Assembly (NCBI GenBank): GCA_050949645.1 | Contig: JBMNGC010000001.1 | Coordinates: 1,364,001 to 1,428,000 of the forward strand | Direction of reading: 5' to 3' | Length of the DNA: 64,000 nucleotides | From: RUG369 sp050949645 | GTDB lineage: Bacteria > Planctomycetota > Planctomycetia > Pirellulales > Thermoguttaceae | Part shown: in pieces, positions 35,483-43,589 of the stretch | Layout: each line of letters opens with the position of its first letter | Numbering within the stretch: the first letter of the stretch is position 1 | The notes under the pieces: model-generated | Databases searched by the model: none | Seen by the model: the letters and a program-made list of their open reading frames with translations, nothing else | What the model was told of the DNA's origin: nothing | Program-made: the position numbers and the translations under genes

Positions 35483-35962
35483 TCAAAATGCTTCGTTCTC
35501 CGGAAATTCGGAGACGCGAGCCGGAATGTACGGCATAAAGATCATACGAACTTCAGAATCGTCGCCTGCATTGTTCCTTTCCGTCGCAATAGCGACTGGC
35601 GTCAAATGGTAATCTTTCACGAAATCGTCTTGGGCGTTCGCTTTGGACGTCGCTGGGATTGAAGACGCTTGTTCCTGAACGGGAGGAAACGCGACGAAGG
35701 CGCTCGAAAATCCAAAGACAACCGACGCCGCTAAAAAAAGAACGAGTTGCAGACGCGTGTGCTTATACGCGCGGCTTGCACGGTAGACGCGTTCATTTCG
35801 GAAATAAACGCGGCGATACCGATAGTTGGACTGCGGAAATGGATTGGCAAAGAGTCGGCTAAGCTTCTGCAAACGATAAAAGCTTAGCGCCAAGAGCAGG
35901 ATGCAGTTCGCAAATAGCGCAAAAAGTAAATAAAATAAAACGCATGGTGGAGTGAGAGTCAT
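35483..35962 (-). CDS. Small two-helix membrane protein of unknown function
   Basis: About 159 residues from ATG 35962, which has GAGG 7 bases upstream; ATG 35992 is the alternative. Two hydrophobic helices are visible, at ~5-28 (VLFYLLFALFANCILLLAL) and ~75-95 (LQLVLFLAASVVFGFSSAF), with a basic Arg/Tyr-rich loop between them (YRYRRVYFRNERVYRASR). The C-terminal ~60 residues are polar. I do not recognise the family. It lies upstream of the HtrA-like protease on the same strand, with ~200 bases between, so co-transcription is possible but not shown. Confidence 0.6.
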   Translation of the reverse strand: MTLTPPCVLFYLLFALFANCILLLALSFYRLQKLSRLFANPFPQSNYRYRRVYFRNERVYRASRAYKHTRLQLVLFLAASVVFGFSSAFVAFPPVQEQASSIPATSKANAQDDFVKDYHLTPVAIATERNNAGDDSEVRMIFMPYIPARVSEFPENEAF

Positions 35963-36487
35963 TTTCAGACCTCGCCGAACAACTATTTGCAAAACCTAAG
36001 CGTTGCCGCTGCCAGTCATTGCCAAGTTGGGACGCGCTCGTCGCGTCTCAACGCCTTGCCGTTCCCCGGTTTCTATCCCGAGGCTCCCATCCTGGGAGAA
36101 CCGTAAGTCGCGAAGCGATTCCTCAGGAATACGACCCTTATTCGCCGTACTCGTGGAACCGTTCGTGTTATGATTCCCGGTATGCTAGCTTTCATCATAG
36201 CACGAGTCAATAGAATATTCACAAAAAAACCGAAATTTTTCGTAAAATTCTCCTTTTCGTTAAAATGCATAAAAACGGACCTATTACAATAATGAAAAAA
36301 TCCTGAGAACTGTGACCTGTTCGGCCGCTGTTAAAGCTTTCTCATCCCTGTAAAAATAGATACGCAAGATAATGGGATAAGATATTGGGATAAATTCCAG
36401 ATTGACTAAATCGACGCGGACAGAGACTTGGCGGAATGCGTCCTCTTCTGCGCATATGGAGAGAAAGAATAGAGAAAATTGCGAACC
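35963..36487. other. Intergenic region with a cluster of hairpins
   Basis: About 525 bases. At 36026-36052 an 11-bp stem (one G-T pair) encloses a 5-base loop, and at 36067-36103 CGGTT/AACCG encloses CTCCCA/TGGGAG. The rest (36180-36480) is AT-rich with nothing recognisable. Coding potential is low. Confidence 0.4.
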
Positions 36488-37423
36488 TTAATTGGCACGT
36501 GGATGGCGCTTCGCGTATTGGACGAAAGAAAAAAGGAAAATAATGAGCAAAACGGCGGCGCCAAACATGATATAGCGCGATATCACTTCGAGTCCAAGCA
36601 CGCCGAATATGGTGTTGACCGTCACAATTCCACAGATAATTGCAAAGCTCCGCTGCGCAAATGTCGCATACCCTGCTTCAAGAGCGACACGGTGCGCTCT
36701 AATTCCAAAGGGAAAACCGATCGCGCCTCCCGCGGCAATTGCCAGCGCCAGTATGAGGATTTTGCCGTCGATCCCAGAGGGGGAGAAAAGATACGTCGCC
36801 CCTCCCGTGATGGTCGTGGACAGCAGCAAAAAGCGCGTTGCGCGCGCCGTGTCGTCCTCCGCTGTCTTGAAGCCCGAGGCGAGAACGGGCCTAAAGACCA
36901 TCGCGCCGCCTACGCCAAGCACTGAGCTGAAAACTCCTGCGGCAACCCCTCCTAAGAGAGCGAAGAAAGTCGTGCGCCTTGTGAAAACCATAGGAGACTT
37001 ATCGCTATACTGTCGAACTTTGCCGTAGAGCGTCACGTATCCGACAACAAGCATGAAGACGCCAAAGCCTGCAAACAGCGCGCGAGGGCCGCAGAGTTCA
37101 TGGAAGAAAACGTTGATCGGTCGACCGCAAAAGGAAGTAACGAACGCGCCCAACGCCATCGGCGCGACAAGGTTGCGACCGATCGAAGAACGCCCCCACC
37201 CAATTTTCGGGGTTTCCTTAATCACGGGCCCAATGATCGAGGGGACCATCTGCAGAAGACCGACGCCGACTGCCTGCATTGGAGTGCAGTCGAAAAATAC
37301 CAGCATCGACGGAACAACGAGCCAACCGCAACCTACGCCCCAGAAGCCGCCGGAATACATACCAACGAAGCCCACCAGCGGCGCGAGCAACGTCAAAACG
37401 ACCCAATATAGAATACTATCCAA
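36488..37423 (-). CDS. TauE/SafE-family permease
   Basis: Inner-membrane permease of the sulfite-exporter TauE/SafE family (formerly DUF81), proposed to move small sulfur or organic anions. The 311 residues hold about eight hydrophobic helices in two halves. The first has GGFWGVGCGWLVVPSMLVF and the second GGVAAGVFSSVLGVGGAMVF, the paired Gly-rich motifs typical of the family. The start is a TTG at 37423 (in-frame ATG only from residue 21), so the exact beginning is uncertain. It follows the CorC-like gene by 65 bases and may share its transcript. No sulfur-metabolism gene is beside it, so the substrate is unknown. Confidence 0.85.
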   Translation of the reverse strand: MDSILYWVVLTLLAPLVGFVGMYSGGFWGVGCGWLVVPSMLVFFDCTPMQAVGVGLLQMVPSIIGPVIKETPKIGWGRSSIGRNLVAPMALGAFVTSFCGRPINVFFHELCGPRALFAGFGVFMLVVGYVTLYGKVRQYSDKSPMVFTRRTTFFALLGGVAAGVFSSVLGVGGAMVFRPVLASGFKTAEDDTARATRFLLLSTTITGGATYLFSPSGIDGKILILALAIAAGGAIGFPFGIRAHRVALEAGYATFAQRSFAIICGIVTVNTIFGVLGLEVISRYIMFGAAVLLIIFLFSFVQYAKRHPRAN

Positions 37424-37488
37424 ACCAAAAACCGTCCCGTCGAACCAGAAATCGTCCCTCGCACAATACGGCGTTAAAATTTACCATT

Positions 37489-38958
37489 TCAAAACCCGAC
37501 GGAGGCGTCGCCGGAATCCGGAGTCTCATCTTCTGTCTGTGTTACCGGCGGGGAGCCGCACGGTTTATCGGGAACAATCGAGAGAAGTCCCTTCGAACCA
37601 GTAGCGTCGCTCCCATTGAGAGCGGTAAGCGTCGCGGGGCTTATCCGCGGAACCATCGTGGCAGCGCGTTGAATCTGAGCGTCAAAGACCTGGCCGCGGC
37701 GTGCGCGACGAATCCAGACGATAAGGTCGCCGAAGAAAAGCTGGGCGCTCCTCGTAATACCATCGGCGCTTCGACCTTCAAACCAGTCGTTGAAACGCGT
37801 AGACGAGCCATGCTTCGCTAGCTCCTCGCACAGTTCCTTAGATTCGTCGGGAAAGACCTGTTTAACGCATTCGATCACGACCATAAGGGGCGTTCCACCG
37901 CCTACGCGAACGCACTTTTGAGTCTGACTCACCGCCGCTGTCTTTGGAAGACGATCGAATTCGTCTTCGATTTCACCGACAAGTTCTTCAACAAGGTCTT
38001 CCAACGTCAATAGACCGAGATCTTCCTTTTTGGTCGCGTCGTATACCAGCGAGATATGTTCATGCTGTTTGACAAGCAGATTAAGCGCGTCAGAAGCCTT
38101 AGCGGCAGGATCGAATTTAGTAATCGGGCGCACAAAAGAAGCGATGCTGCCCGTCTCGCGCGTCTTTGTTCCGTCGTCGCTCGTCGACCAGAAGTCGCGT
38201 CCAATGAGCTCCTTAATATTAACGTAACCAATGATAAATTCGCGGTTGTCTTCATAATAGACGGGAAAACGCGTATGCGAGTCGCTCTTACCGATCTCCA
38301 GCGCCATGGCAATCGACATATTATCGGAGAACATCGAAACTTCAGAAATGGGAATCATAACGTCGGTAACGCGTCTTTCCGAAAGCCTCAACGCCGAAAG
38401 AATAATCTTTTCCTGCTCGACGTCGAGAATTTCGCTATTGCGCGCCTGCGTTGTCAGAAGCGATATTTCCTGGACAGCGCCGAGCATGGCGTCGGGCTGC
38501 GACCGCGGTTCAAAGGGACGATTCAGTATGCGAAAGAGATAAAAAAGCGGCTGCGACATGTAGGTCAGCACGGTCAGAGGTCGCGCAAGGACAAATGCAA
38601 GACTCTTGTTGTAACGCACCCCAATCGATTTCGGGAGGATCTCTGTGAACTGCAACATCAGAAAGGTAAAGACAAGAGAGAACGCTCCAACCCACCTGTT
38701 GCCTGTAAGTTCTGCAAAGGAGGCGCCGGCAATCGCCGCGCCGATCGTATGCGCCGCCGTGTTCAGTGTAAGGATCGCTGTGACGGGCTGCGTTACGTCC
38801 TCCTTAAGCTCTTCCCAGAGCTTACCAATCTTGGGATTCTCCTCGGAAATCTTAACAAGTTGGGCTGTCGAAAGACTCAACAGTACAGATTCGGCAAGCG
38901 AGCACATCGCAGAAACGACGATCGCAACGGAAAAACTTACTATAAACTCGACTAACAT
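37489..38958 (-). CDS. CorC/HlyC (CNNM)-type protein with DUF21 and CBS domains
   Basis: Membrane protein of the CNNM/CorC family, often linked to Mg2+ or Co2+ export and mis-named hemolysin. ATG 38958 is chosen, since the conserved DUF21 domain starts there (MLVEFIVSFSVAIVVSAMCS); an in-frame ATG at 39078 would add 40 residues of unlikely hydrophilic sequence. The DUF21 membrane domain covers ~1-185 with AESVLLSLS, and GNRWVGAFSLVFTFLMLQF. Two CBS domains follow at ~200-330 (VTDVMIPISEVSMF, DLGLLTLEDLVEELVGEI), and a CorC_HlyC (FAD-like) domain at ~360-440. It lies divergent to the NtrC-type regulator, with ~250 bases between the two start codons. Confidence 0.9.
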   Translation of the reverse strand: MLVEFIVSFSVAIVVSAMCSLAESVLLSLSTAQLVKISEENPKIGKLWEELKEDVTQPVTAILTLNTAAHTIGAAIAGASFAELTGNRWVGAFSLVFTFLMLQFTEILPKSIGVRYNKSLAFVLARPLTVLTYMSQPLFYLFRILNRPFEPRSQPDAMLGAVQEISLLTTQARNSEILDVEQEKIILSALRLSERRVTDVMIPISEVSMFSDNMSIAMALEIGKSDSHTRFPVYYEDNREFIIGYVNIKELIGRDFWSTSDDGTKTRETGSIASFVRPITKFDPAAKASDALNLLVKQHEHISLVYDATKKEDLGLLTLEDLVEELVGEIEDEFDRLPKTAAVSQTQKCVRVGGGTPLMVVIECVKQVFPDESKELCEELAKHGSSTRFNDWFEGRSADGITRSAQLFFGDLIVWIRRARRGQVFDAQIQRAATMVPRISPATLTALNGSDATGSKGLLSIVPDKPCGSPPVTQTEDETPDSGDASVGF

Positions 38959-39207
38959 CGTAAATAAACAGCGACCCTCCGGGTCTGATGAGCTGCGGCG
39001 TCGGCGATACTTAAACGCATTATCCGCGGCTATTTTATCACAAGAGTCGTAACGGTCAATAATGACGATCGTTTTCAAATCTTTTTACTTGAGTCGTTAG
39101 AAGAAGTAACTTAAGTCGTTTGAACAAAATCCGAACAAAAAAAATCTTAATTTTTCATCAGGGTTGGATCGACTGGAAAAGAAGATACAATCAGGCGATA
39201 GCGGAGC

Positions 39208-40785
39208 ATGCGAAAAGCGGCGTCTGACGGTAATCATGTCGGGCAAATTTCTAGAGAGGCTGATTTGGCAAAATCTAAAGAAGAAAAAAAGACGGCGGAA
39301 AAACCTTTGAAAATACTGGTAGTCGACGACGAACCGGCGCACGCGGACGTCGTGGCGGCAAGCCTGGAACGTATCAACGCTGAGTGCGTCCTCGCTCATT
39401 CCGAAAAAGAGGCGAAAGAGATCGTTAAACGTCAGTTGTTTGACGTTGTCGTAACGGATCTTATGCTGGAAGCGAACGACGGGGGAATTAATCTCCTGAA
39501 GGCGGTCAAGCAGGAGTCGCCTGACACAGAGGTTGTTCTCATGACCGCCTCCACCGAGGTTGAGACCGCCGTCGAAGCGATGCTCCAAGGCGCGTTCAAC
39601 TACCTTCAAAAGCCTCTCGACCTTAAACAGCTCAGGTCGATTGTACAAAAGGCGGGCGATTCGGCGCGCTTGCGCCGCGATAATATCCAGCTCAAAGCGA
39701 GGCTCGACGAAAAATTCGGGTTCGACGGCGTCATTGGCGGAAGTCCGGCGATGATTAATGCTATTGATCTGCTCAAGAGGGTTGCGCCGACTGACGCGAC
39801 GGTCCTGCTCCTCGGCGAGACGGGAGTCGGTAAGGATCTCTTTGCGCAAGCGCTCCACCACAACAGTCCTCGCAAAAACAAGCCCTTTGTCGCGCTCAAC
39901 TGCGCGGCGCTTAGCGACAACCTTCTGGAAAGCGAACTCTTTGGACACGTTAAGGGCGCGTTCACCGACGCGACCGGCGACCATATCGGCAAGTTTGAAT
40001 ATGCCAACGGGGGAACGATCTTCCTCGATGAGGTCGGAGATATGCCGACGTCCACGCAGGTCAAATTACTCCGCGTACTTGAAAGCGGCGAAATCATGCC
40101 CGTCGGCTCGAACAAAACGATTAAGGTCAATGTGCGACTTGTCTCCGCAACGAACCAAAACCTCGAAGAAGCGGTCGAAAATGAAACATTCCGACGCGAT
40201 CTCTACCACCGTCTGAAGGTCGTAACGCTGCGACTTCCGGGTCTAAAAGAACGTCGCGAGGATATTCCCGTTTTGCTTGATCACTTCATGAAGATCTTCA
40301 TGGAAAAATACAACAAGTCAATTCGCGGATTCTCCTCCTCCGCGCGCAAAAGACTTTGCGCCTATGACTGGCCAGGCAATGTTCGCCAGCTCCGCAACGT
40401 TGTTGAGAGCATGGTTGTCCTCGATATCGACGATCTGCTCGACTCCGACGACCTTCCGGAAGAAGTTGTCGAAGGAACTCTTGCCGAACACGAAGACGGC
40501 GATCAGGATTCCGACAACGAGCGTCCCGTCGTCGATGAAAAGACCGCCAAAATGCGTGGAGGCGTCATCCTCAGCCAGTCTCCAGATAAAGAGAAATCGC
40601 TCAAGCCTTTTGTCGGACTGACCCTCGACACGCTTGAACGGTTATTCATCCAGGAGACGCTGCGAGCGACTGGAGGCAACCGCGAAGAAACGGCAAAAAT
40701 GCTTGGAGTCGGCGAACGCACATTATACCGTCGGCTCAAGCAGTTCTCGGAGGAAAACAAAAAGAGCGTCCAACATGACGAATGA
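39208..40785 (+). CDS. NtrC-family sigma-54-dependent response regulator
   Basis: Activator protein that opens sigma-54 promoters. A receiver domain (~35-150) has VVDDEPAH and the phosphoacceptor Asp at ~86 in VVVTDLML, and Lys in LQKPLDL. The AAA+ domain (~175-410) has Walker A GETGVGKD (~204), the sigma-54 contact loop as GAFTDA (~250, canonical GAFTGA), Walker B GGTIFLDEVGD, and the arginine-finger region RRDLYHRL. A linker of ~60 acidic residues precedes the Fis-type HTH at the C-terminus (NREETAKMLGVGERTLYRRL). ATG 39208 has GGAG only one base upstream; the TTG at 39265 with GAGAGG at good spacing is a possible alternative. No histidine kinase is adjacent. The stop overlaps the SET gene by 11 bases. 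Confidence 0.92.
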   Translation: MRKAASDGNHVGQISREADLAKSKEEKKTAEKPLKILVVDDEPAHADVVAASLERINAECVLAHSEKEAKEIVKRQLFDVVVTDLMLEANDGGINLLKAVKQESPDTEVVLMTASTEVETAVEAMLQGAFNYLQKPLDLKQLRSIVQKAGDSARLRRDNIQLKARLDEKFGFDGVIGGSPAMINAIDLLKRVAPTDATVLLLGETGVGKDLFAQALHHNSPRKNKPFVALNCAALSDNLLESELFGHVKGAFTDATGDHIGKFEYANGGTIFLDEVGDMPTSTQVKLLRVLESGEIMPVGSNKTIKVNVRLVSATNQNLEEAVENETFRRDLYHRLKVVTLRLPGLKERREDIPVLLDHFMKIFMEKYNKSIRGFSSSARKRLCAYDWPGNVRQLRNVVESMVVLDIDDLLDSDDLPEEVVEGTLAEHEDGDQDSDNERPVVDEKTAKMRGGVILSQSPDKEKSLKPFVGLTLDTLERLFIQETLRATGGNREETAKMLGVGERTLYRRLKQFSEENKKSVQHDE

Positions 40786-41356
40786 GACGGAAAACCGGTT
40801 AACTCAGGCGCAACGCGTCGAAGCGACGCCCCCATTCTCGTTCCGTCGAAGTCGATCGCGACCACGTTTCGACAAGGTTCGCGTCGCAGAAACAGGTCGT
40901 TACGGACTCGGAGTCTTTGCGGAGGAACCGATCAGGATGGGGCGCGCCGTCGGACGAGTTCACGGCGAGCTTAAACCGACCGATTATCGTTCGCATTATT
41001 GCATGGATTTCGAAGGAGGAGTTCTCGAACCGGACGCTCCATACCGTTTTTTGAACCATTGTTGCGAGCCCAATTGCCAGTTGATCGAGTGGGAGATTGA
41101 AGGCGAGGACGCGAGCGATTCCGAAGCGCCGCGATCTCGTAAATTCTTTGAGCTGTGGGTTCATGCGCTGCGTGATATCGAGAAAGGCGAGGAGCTAACG
41201 ATCGACTACGGATGGGACTGGAAATCTGCTATCCCTTGCAAATGCGGGTCGCCCCATTGCCGAGGGTGGATTTGTCGACTTGACGAGCTTGATCTGTGTC
41301 GTGAACTCAACGGAGACCCGGCAAATTATCTTGAAAATCAGGACGAAGAAACATGA
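40775..41356 (+). CDS. SET-domain protein (predicted lysine methyltransferase)
   Basis: Predicted S-adenosylmethionine-dependent methyltransferase of protein lysines, about 193 residues. ATG 40775 overlaps the end of the NtrC-type gene by 11 bases, so translation is likely coupled. Family motifs: RYGLGVFAEEPIRMG (SET-N with the Gly turn, ~40-55), then RFLNHCCEPNCQL (~92-104, the NHxCxPN SAM site), EELTIDYGWDW (~140-150, the catalytic Tyr region) and the post-SET zinc site CKCGSPHCRGWI. All core residues seem intact. SET proteins are common in eukaryotes and rarer in bacteria, where they occur in Chlamydiae, Verrucomicrobia and Planctomycetes. The target is unknown; its location next to the regulator makes a regulatory or ribosomal protein a guess only. 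Confidence 0.88.
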   Translation: MTNETENRLTQAQRVEATPPFSFRRSRSRPRFDKVRVAETGRYGLGVFAEEPIRMGRAVGRVHGELKPTDYRSHYCMDFEGGVLEPDAPYRFLNHCCEPNCQLIEWEIEGEDASDSEAPRSRKFFELWVHALRDIEKGEELTIDYGWDWKSAIPCKCGSPHCRGWICRLDELDLCRELNGDPANYLENQDEET

Positions 41357-41552
41357 CGTTCTCTTGAACTTCGCTTCCACCGCCTCGTTCCGACAGTGAA
41401 CGCGCATTTTTCGACTATTTTGACAAACTGTCGCAAGATATTGCCTAGAACGGCAACTCTCTTATCAAGCGTTCGCTGGACCGGCGGCGCTTAGTTTCGT
41501 CCTTGGGCGATAACTCTTTATTTACGTTTTTATTTACCCACCAGGAAAGATC

Positions 41553-42542
41553 ATGTCGCAAGAATCCCCGGTTGCAGCGGAAATCGTTGCCAAGCGCGCA
41601 GACCAAATCAATCTTTTGCGCTCTGAAATTGGACGCGTCGTCGTCGGTCAAGAAAAGATGATATCGCGACTCCTCGTCGGAGCGCTCGCAGGAGGGCATA
41701 TCCTTCTCGAAGGCGTGCCGGGGCTCGCCAAGACGACCGCGATAAAATCGCTCGCCGGTGCGCTCGACGCGCAGTTTCAACGCGTCCAGTTTACCCCTGA
41801 TATCCTACCCGCCGATCTCATTGGAACGATGATCTATGTCCCGACCCAGGGAACGTTCCAAACGCGCAAAGGTCCGATCTTTGCAAACTTTGTCCTGGCC
41901 GACGAAATCAACCGCGCGCCCTCAAAGGTACAGTCCGCGCTTCTCGAAGCGATGCAGGAACGACAGGTCACGATCGGCGACAAAACCTGGAAACTCGACG
42001 CGCCCTTCCTCGTCATGGCAACTCAGAACCCGATTGAGCAGGAAGGAACCTACCCGCTCCCTGAAGCGCAGGTTGACCGCTTTATGCTCAAAGTCAAGGT
42101 CGACTATCCGAGTCTTGATGAGGAACGACTTGTCTTTGATCGCGGTATGAAAAACGTCGCCGATCGAACCCGACCGGTCCTTAAAGCGTCCGACGTCCTG
42201 GAAATGCAAAACGTCGTGGAACAAATCTACCTTGATCCGAGCGTCCGCGACTACATTCTCAACATCGTCCGAGCGACTCGTAAGCCTGAGGATTTTCGAC
42301 TTCCAGATCTCAAGCGCACGATCGAGTTCGGCGCTTCGCCCCGAGCGTCGCTGTGCATTGGCAAGGGAGCCAAGGCGCTCGCGCTCCTCGCCGGACGCAG
42401 CTATGTTACGCCCCAGGACGTTAAAGATATCGCTCACGACGCGCTCCGTCATCGTATCATCCTCACTTACGAAGCGGAAGCCGACGAAGTGACCGTCGAA
42501 GAGGTCGTCTCCAGAATTCTCGACGTGACGCCCGTGCCGTAA
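41553..42542 (+). CDS. moxR: MoxR-type AAA+ ATPase
   Basis: MoxR ATPase, first gene of a MoxR-DUF58-Bat cluster. It likely acts as a chaperone with VWA-domain partners in the cell envelope. ATG 41553 has AGGAAAG upstream. Features: Walker A EGVPGLAKT (residues ~55-63), RVQFTPDILPADLIGT, Walker B VLADEINRAPSKVQSALLEAM, sensor 1 MATQNPIEQEGTYPLPEAQ, and the lid domain ASPRASLCIGKGAKALALLAGR. Length (329) is typical. The DUF58 gene follows 47 bases later on the same strand, and the whole block runs from here to the terminator at 51029. Confidence 0.95.
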   Translation: MSQESPVAAEIVAKRADQINLLRSEIGRVVVGQEKMISRLLVGALAGGHILLEGVPGLAKTTAIKSLAGALDAQFQRVQFTPDILPADLIGTMIYVPTQGTFQTRKGPIFANFVLADEINRAPSKVQSALLEAMQERQVTIGDKTWKLDAPFLVMATQNPIEQEGTYPLPEAQVDRFMLKVKVDYPSLDEERLVFDRGMKNVADRTRPVLKASDVLEMQNVVEQIYLDPSVRDYILNIVRATRKPEDFRLPDLKRTIEFGASPRASLCIGKGAKALALLAGRSYVTPQDVKDIAHDALRHRIILTYEAEADEVTVEEVVSRILDVTPVP

Positions 42543-42589
42543 GCAATACCCTCCCCCATTTTTGAAATTAGGCGTCCAGAGAATGTGAA

Positions 42590-43552
42590 ATGACCTCAAG
42601 AGCAAATTCCAGTCCTCTCAAAAAGTTTTTTGCGCGACGAAAAACAGTCGAACAAGCGCCGGAACCGCGGGAAAAAGATTCCTCCGGCGTCGAGGCGCTC
42701 CTCCGCAAGGTGAAGCGGATTGATATCATTTCCAACCGCATTGCCAACGATATGTTCAGCGGACAATATCGAAGCGCGTTCCGCGGTCAGGGTATTGAAT
42801 TCGACGAGGTTCGGGAATACACGGAAGGAGACGACGTCAGAACGATCGATTGGAACGTCACGGCGCGGTCGAACAAACCGTATGTCAAAAGGTTTTCTGA
42901 GGAACGGGAACGCTCGATCCTCTTCATGCTCGACGTTTCGGCGTCGAATCTCTTTGGCTCCAAGACGTCGCGACTTGACACAGCTACCGAGATCGCCGCG
43001 TCCCTGATGTTCTCCGCGCTCAAAAGCAACGATAAAGTTGGACTTCTGACCTTCGTCGACGGAGTTCGCAGCTTCCATCCGCCTCGCAAGGGGCGCAACT
43101 ACGTTTTGCGTTTACTCCGCGAAATGGCGAGCGCTAAACCTACCAAAGGCAAAACTGACCTCAACGCCGCGCTCGAATACGTCAACAGGACGCTTAAGCG
43201 CCGCGCGGTCGTCTTTGTTATTAGCGATTTCTACGTTCAGGAGCTCTCGGAAACTCTCGATTACTGTACGCGCAAGCATGACGTCGTTGCGATTTCCATA
43301 ACGGAACCCCTTGAACAAGCGTTTTCAAACCTTGGGTTTGTGACCCTGCGGGATCCGGAAACAGGCGCCGTGGTCGAGCTCGATTCCGGTTCAAAGCGCG
43401 TTCGCGACGCCATCTCCGCTAGACTCGCCGAACGTCGTGCGGACGTTGAAAGCCGACTTAAAGAAGCGCGCGTCGACCTGATTACTGTCGAGAACGGCGG
43501 GGATTACGTTCAACCATTGCGCGCTTTTTTCCGTAACCGCCTGCGTCGATAA
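42590..43552 (+). CDS. DUF58-domain protein (VWA-like MoxR partner)
   Basis: 320 residues. DUF58 is present from ~60: YRSAFRGQGIEFDEVREYTE, then DDVRTIDWNVTARSNKPYVK, and ERSILFMLDVSASN where DxSxS forms a MIDAS-like metal site (~105-115). KRRAVVFVISDFYVQ near 205 is the second conserved strand. Proteins with this pattern partner with MoxR ATPases, and DUF58 genes follow moxR directly in many bacteria, as here with 47 bases between. No membrane helix is seen, so the protein is likely cytoplasmic. ATG 42590 has no strong ribosome site. Confidence 0.9.
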   Translation: MTSRANSSPLKKFFARRKTVEQAPEPREKDSSGVEALLRKVKRIDIISNRIANDMFSGQYRSAFRGQGIEFDEVREYTEGDDVRTIDWNVTARSNKPYVKRFSEERERSILFMLDVSASNLFGSKTSRLDTATEIAASLMFSALKSNDKVGLLTFVDGVRSFHPPRKGRNYVLRLLREMASAKPTKGKTDLNAALEYVNRTLKRRAVVFVISDFYVQELSETLDYCTRKHDVVAISITEPLEQAFSNLGFVTLRDPETGAVVELDSGSKRVRDAISARLAERRADVESRLKEARVDLITVENGGDYVQPLRAFFRNRLRR

Positions 43553-43589
43553 CGTTCAGATTCATTCATCCTCAAACTACAAGCCAGAT

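Noticed and set aside
36020..36180. A tRNA, tmRNA or SRP RNA in the hairpin-rich intergenic region
   Set aside because: No T-arm GTTCRANNC pattern, no tag frame and no conserved SRP loop could be found; only unexplained hairpins remain.
38056..38955. A 299-codon plus-strand frame opposite the CorC-like gene
   Set aside because: Composition is Arg/Lys/His-rich without domains, and the minus strand holds a clear DUF21-CBS protein.
39097..39984. A 295-codon minus-strand frame opposite the NtrC-type regulator
   Set aside because: Antisense shadow of a well-supported gene.
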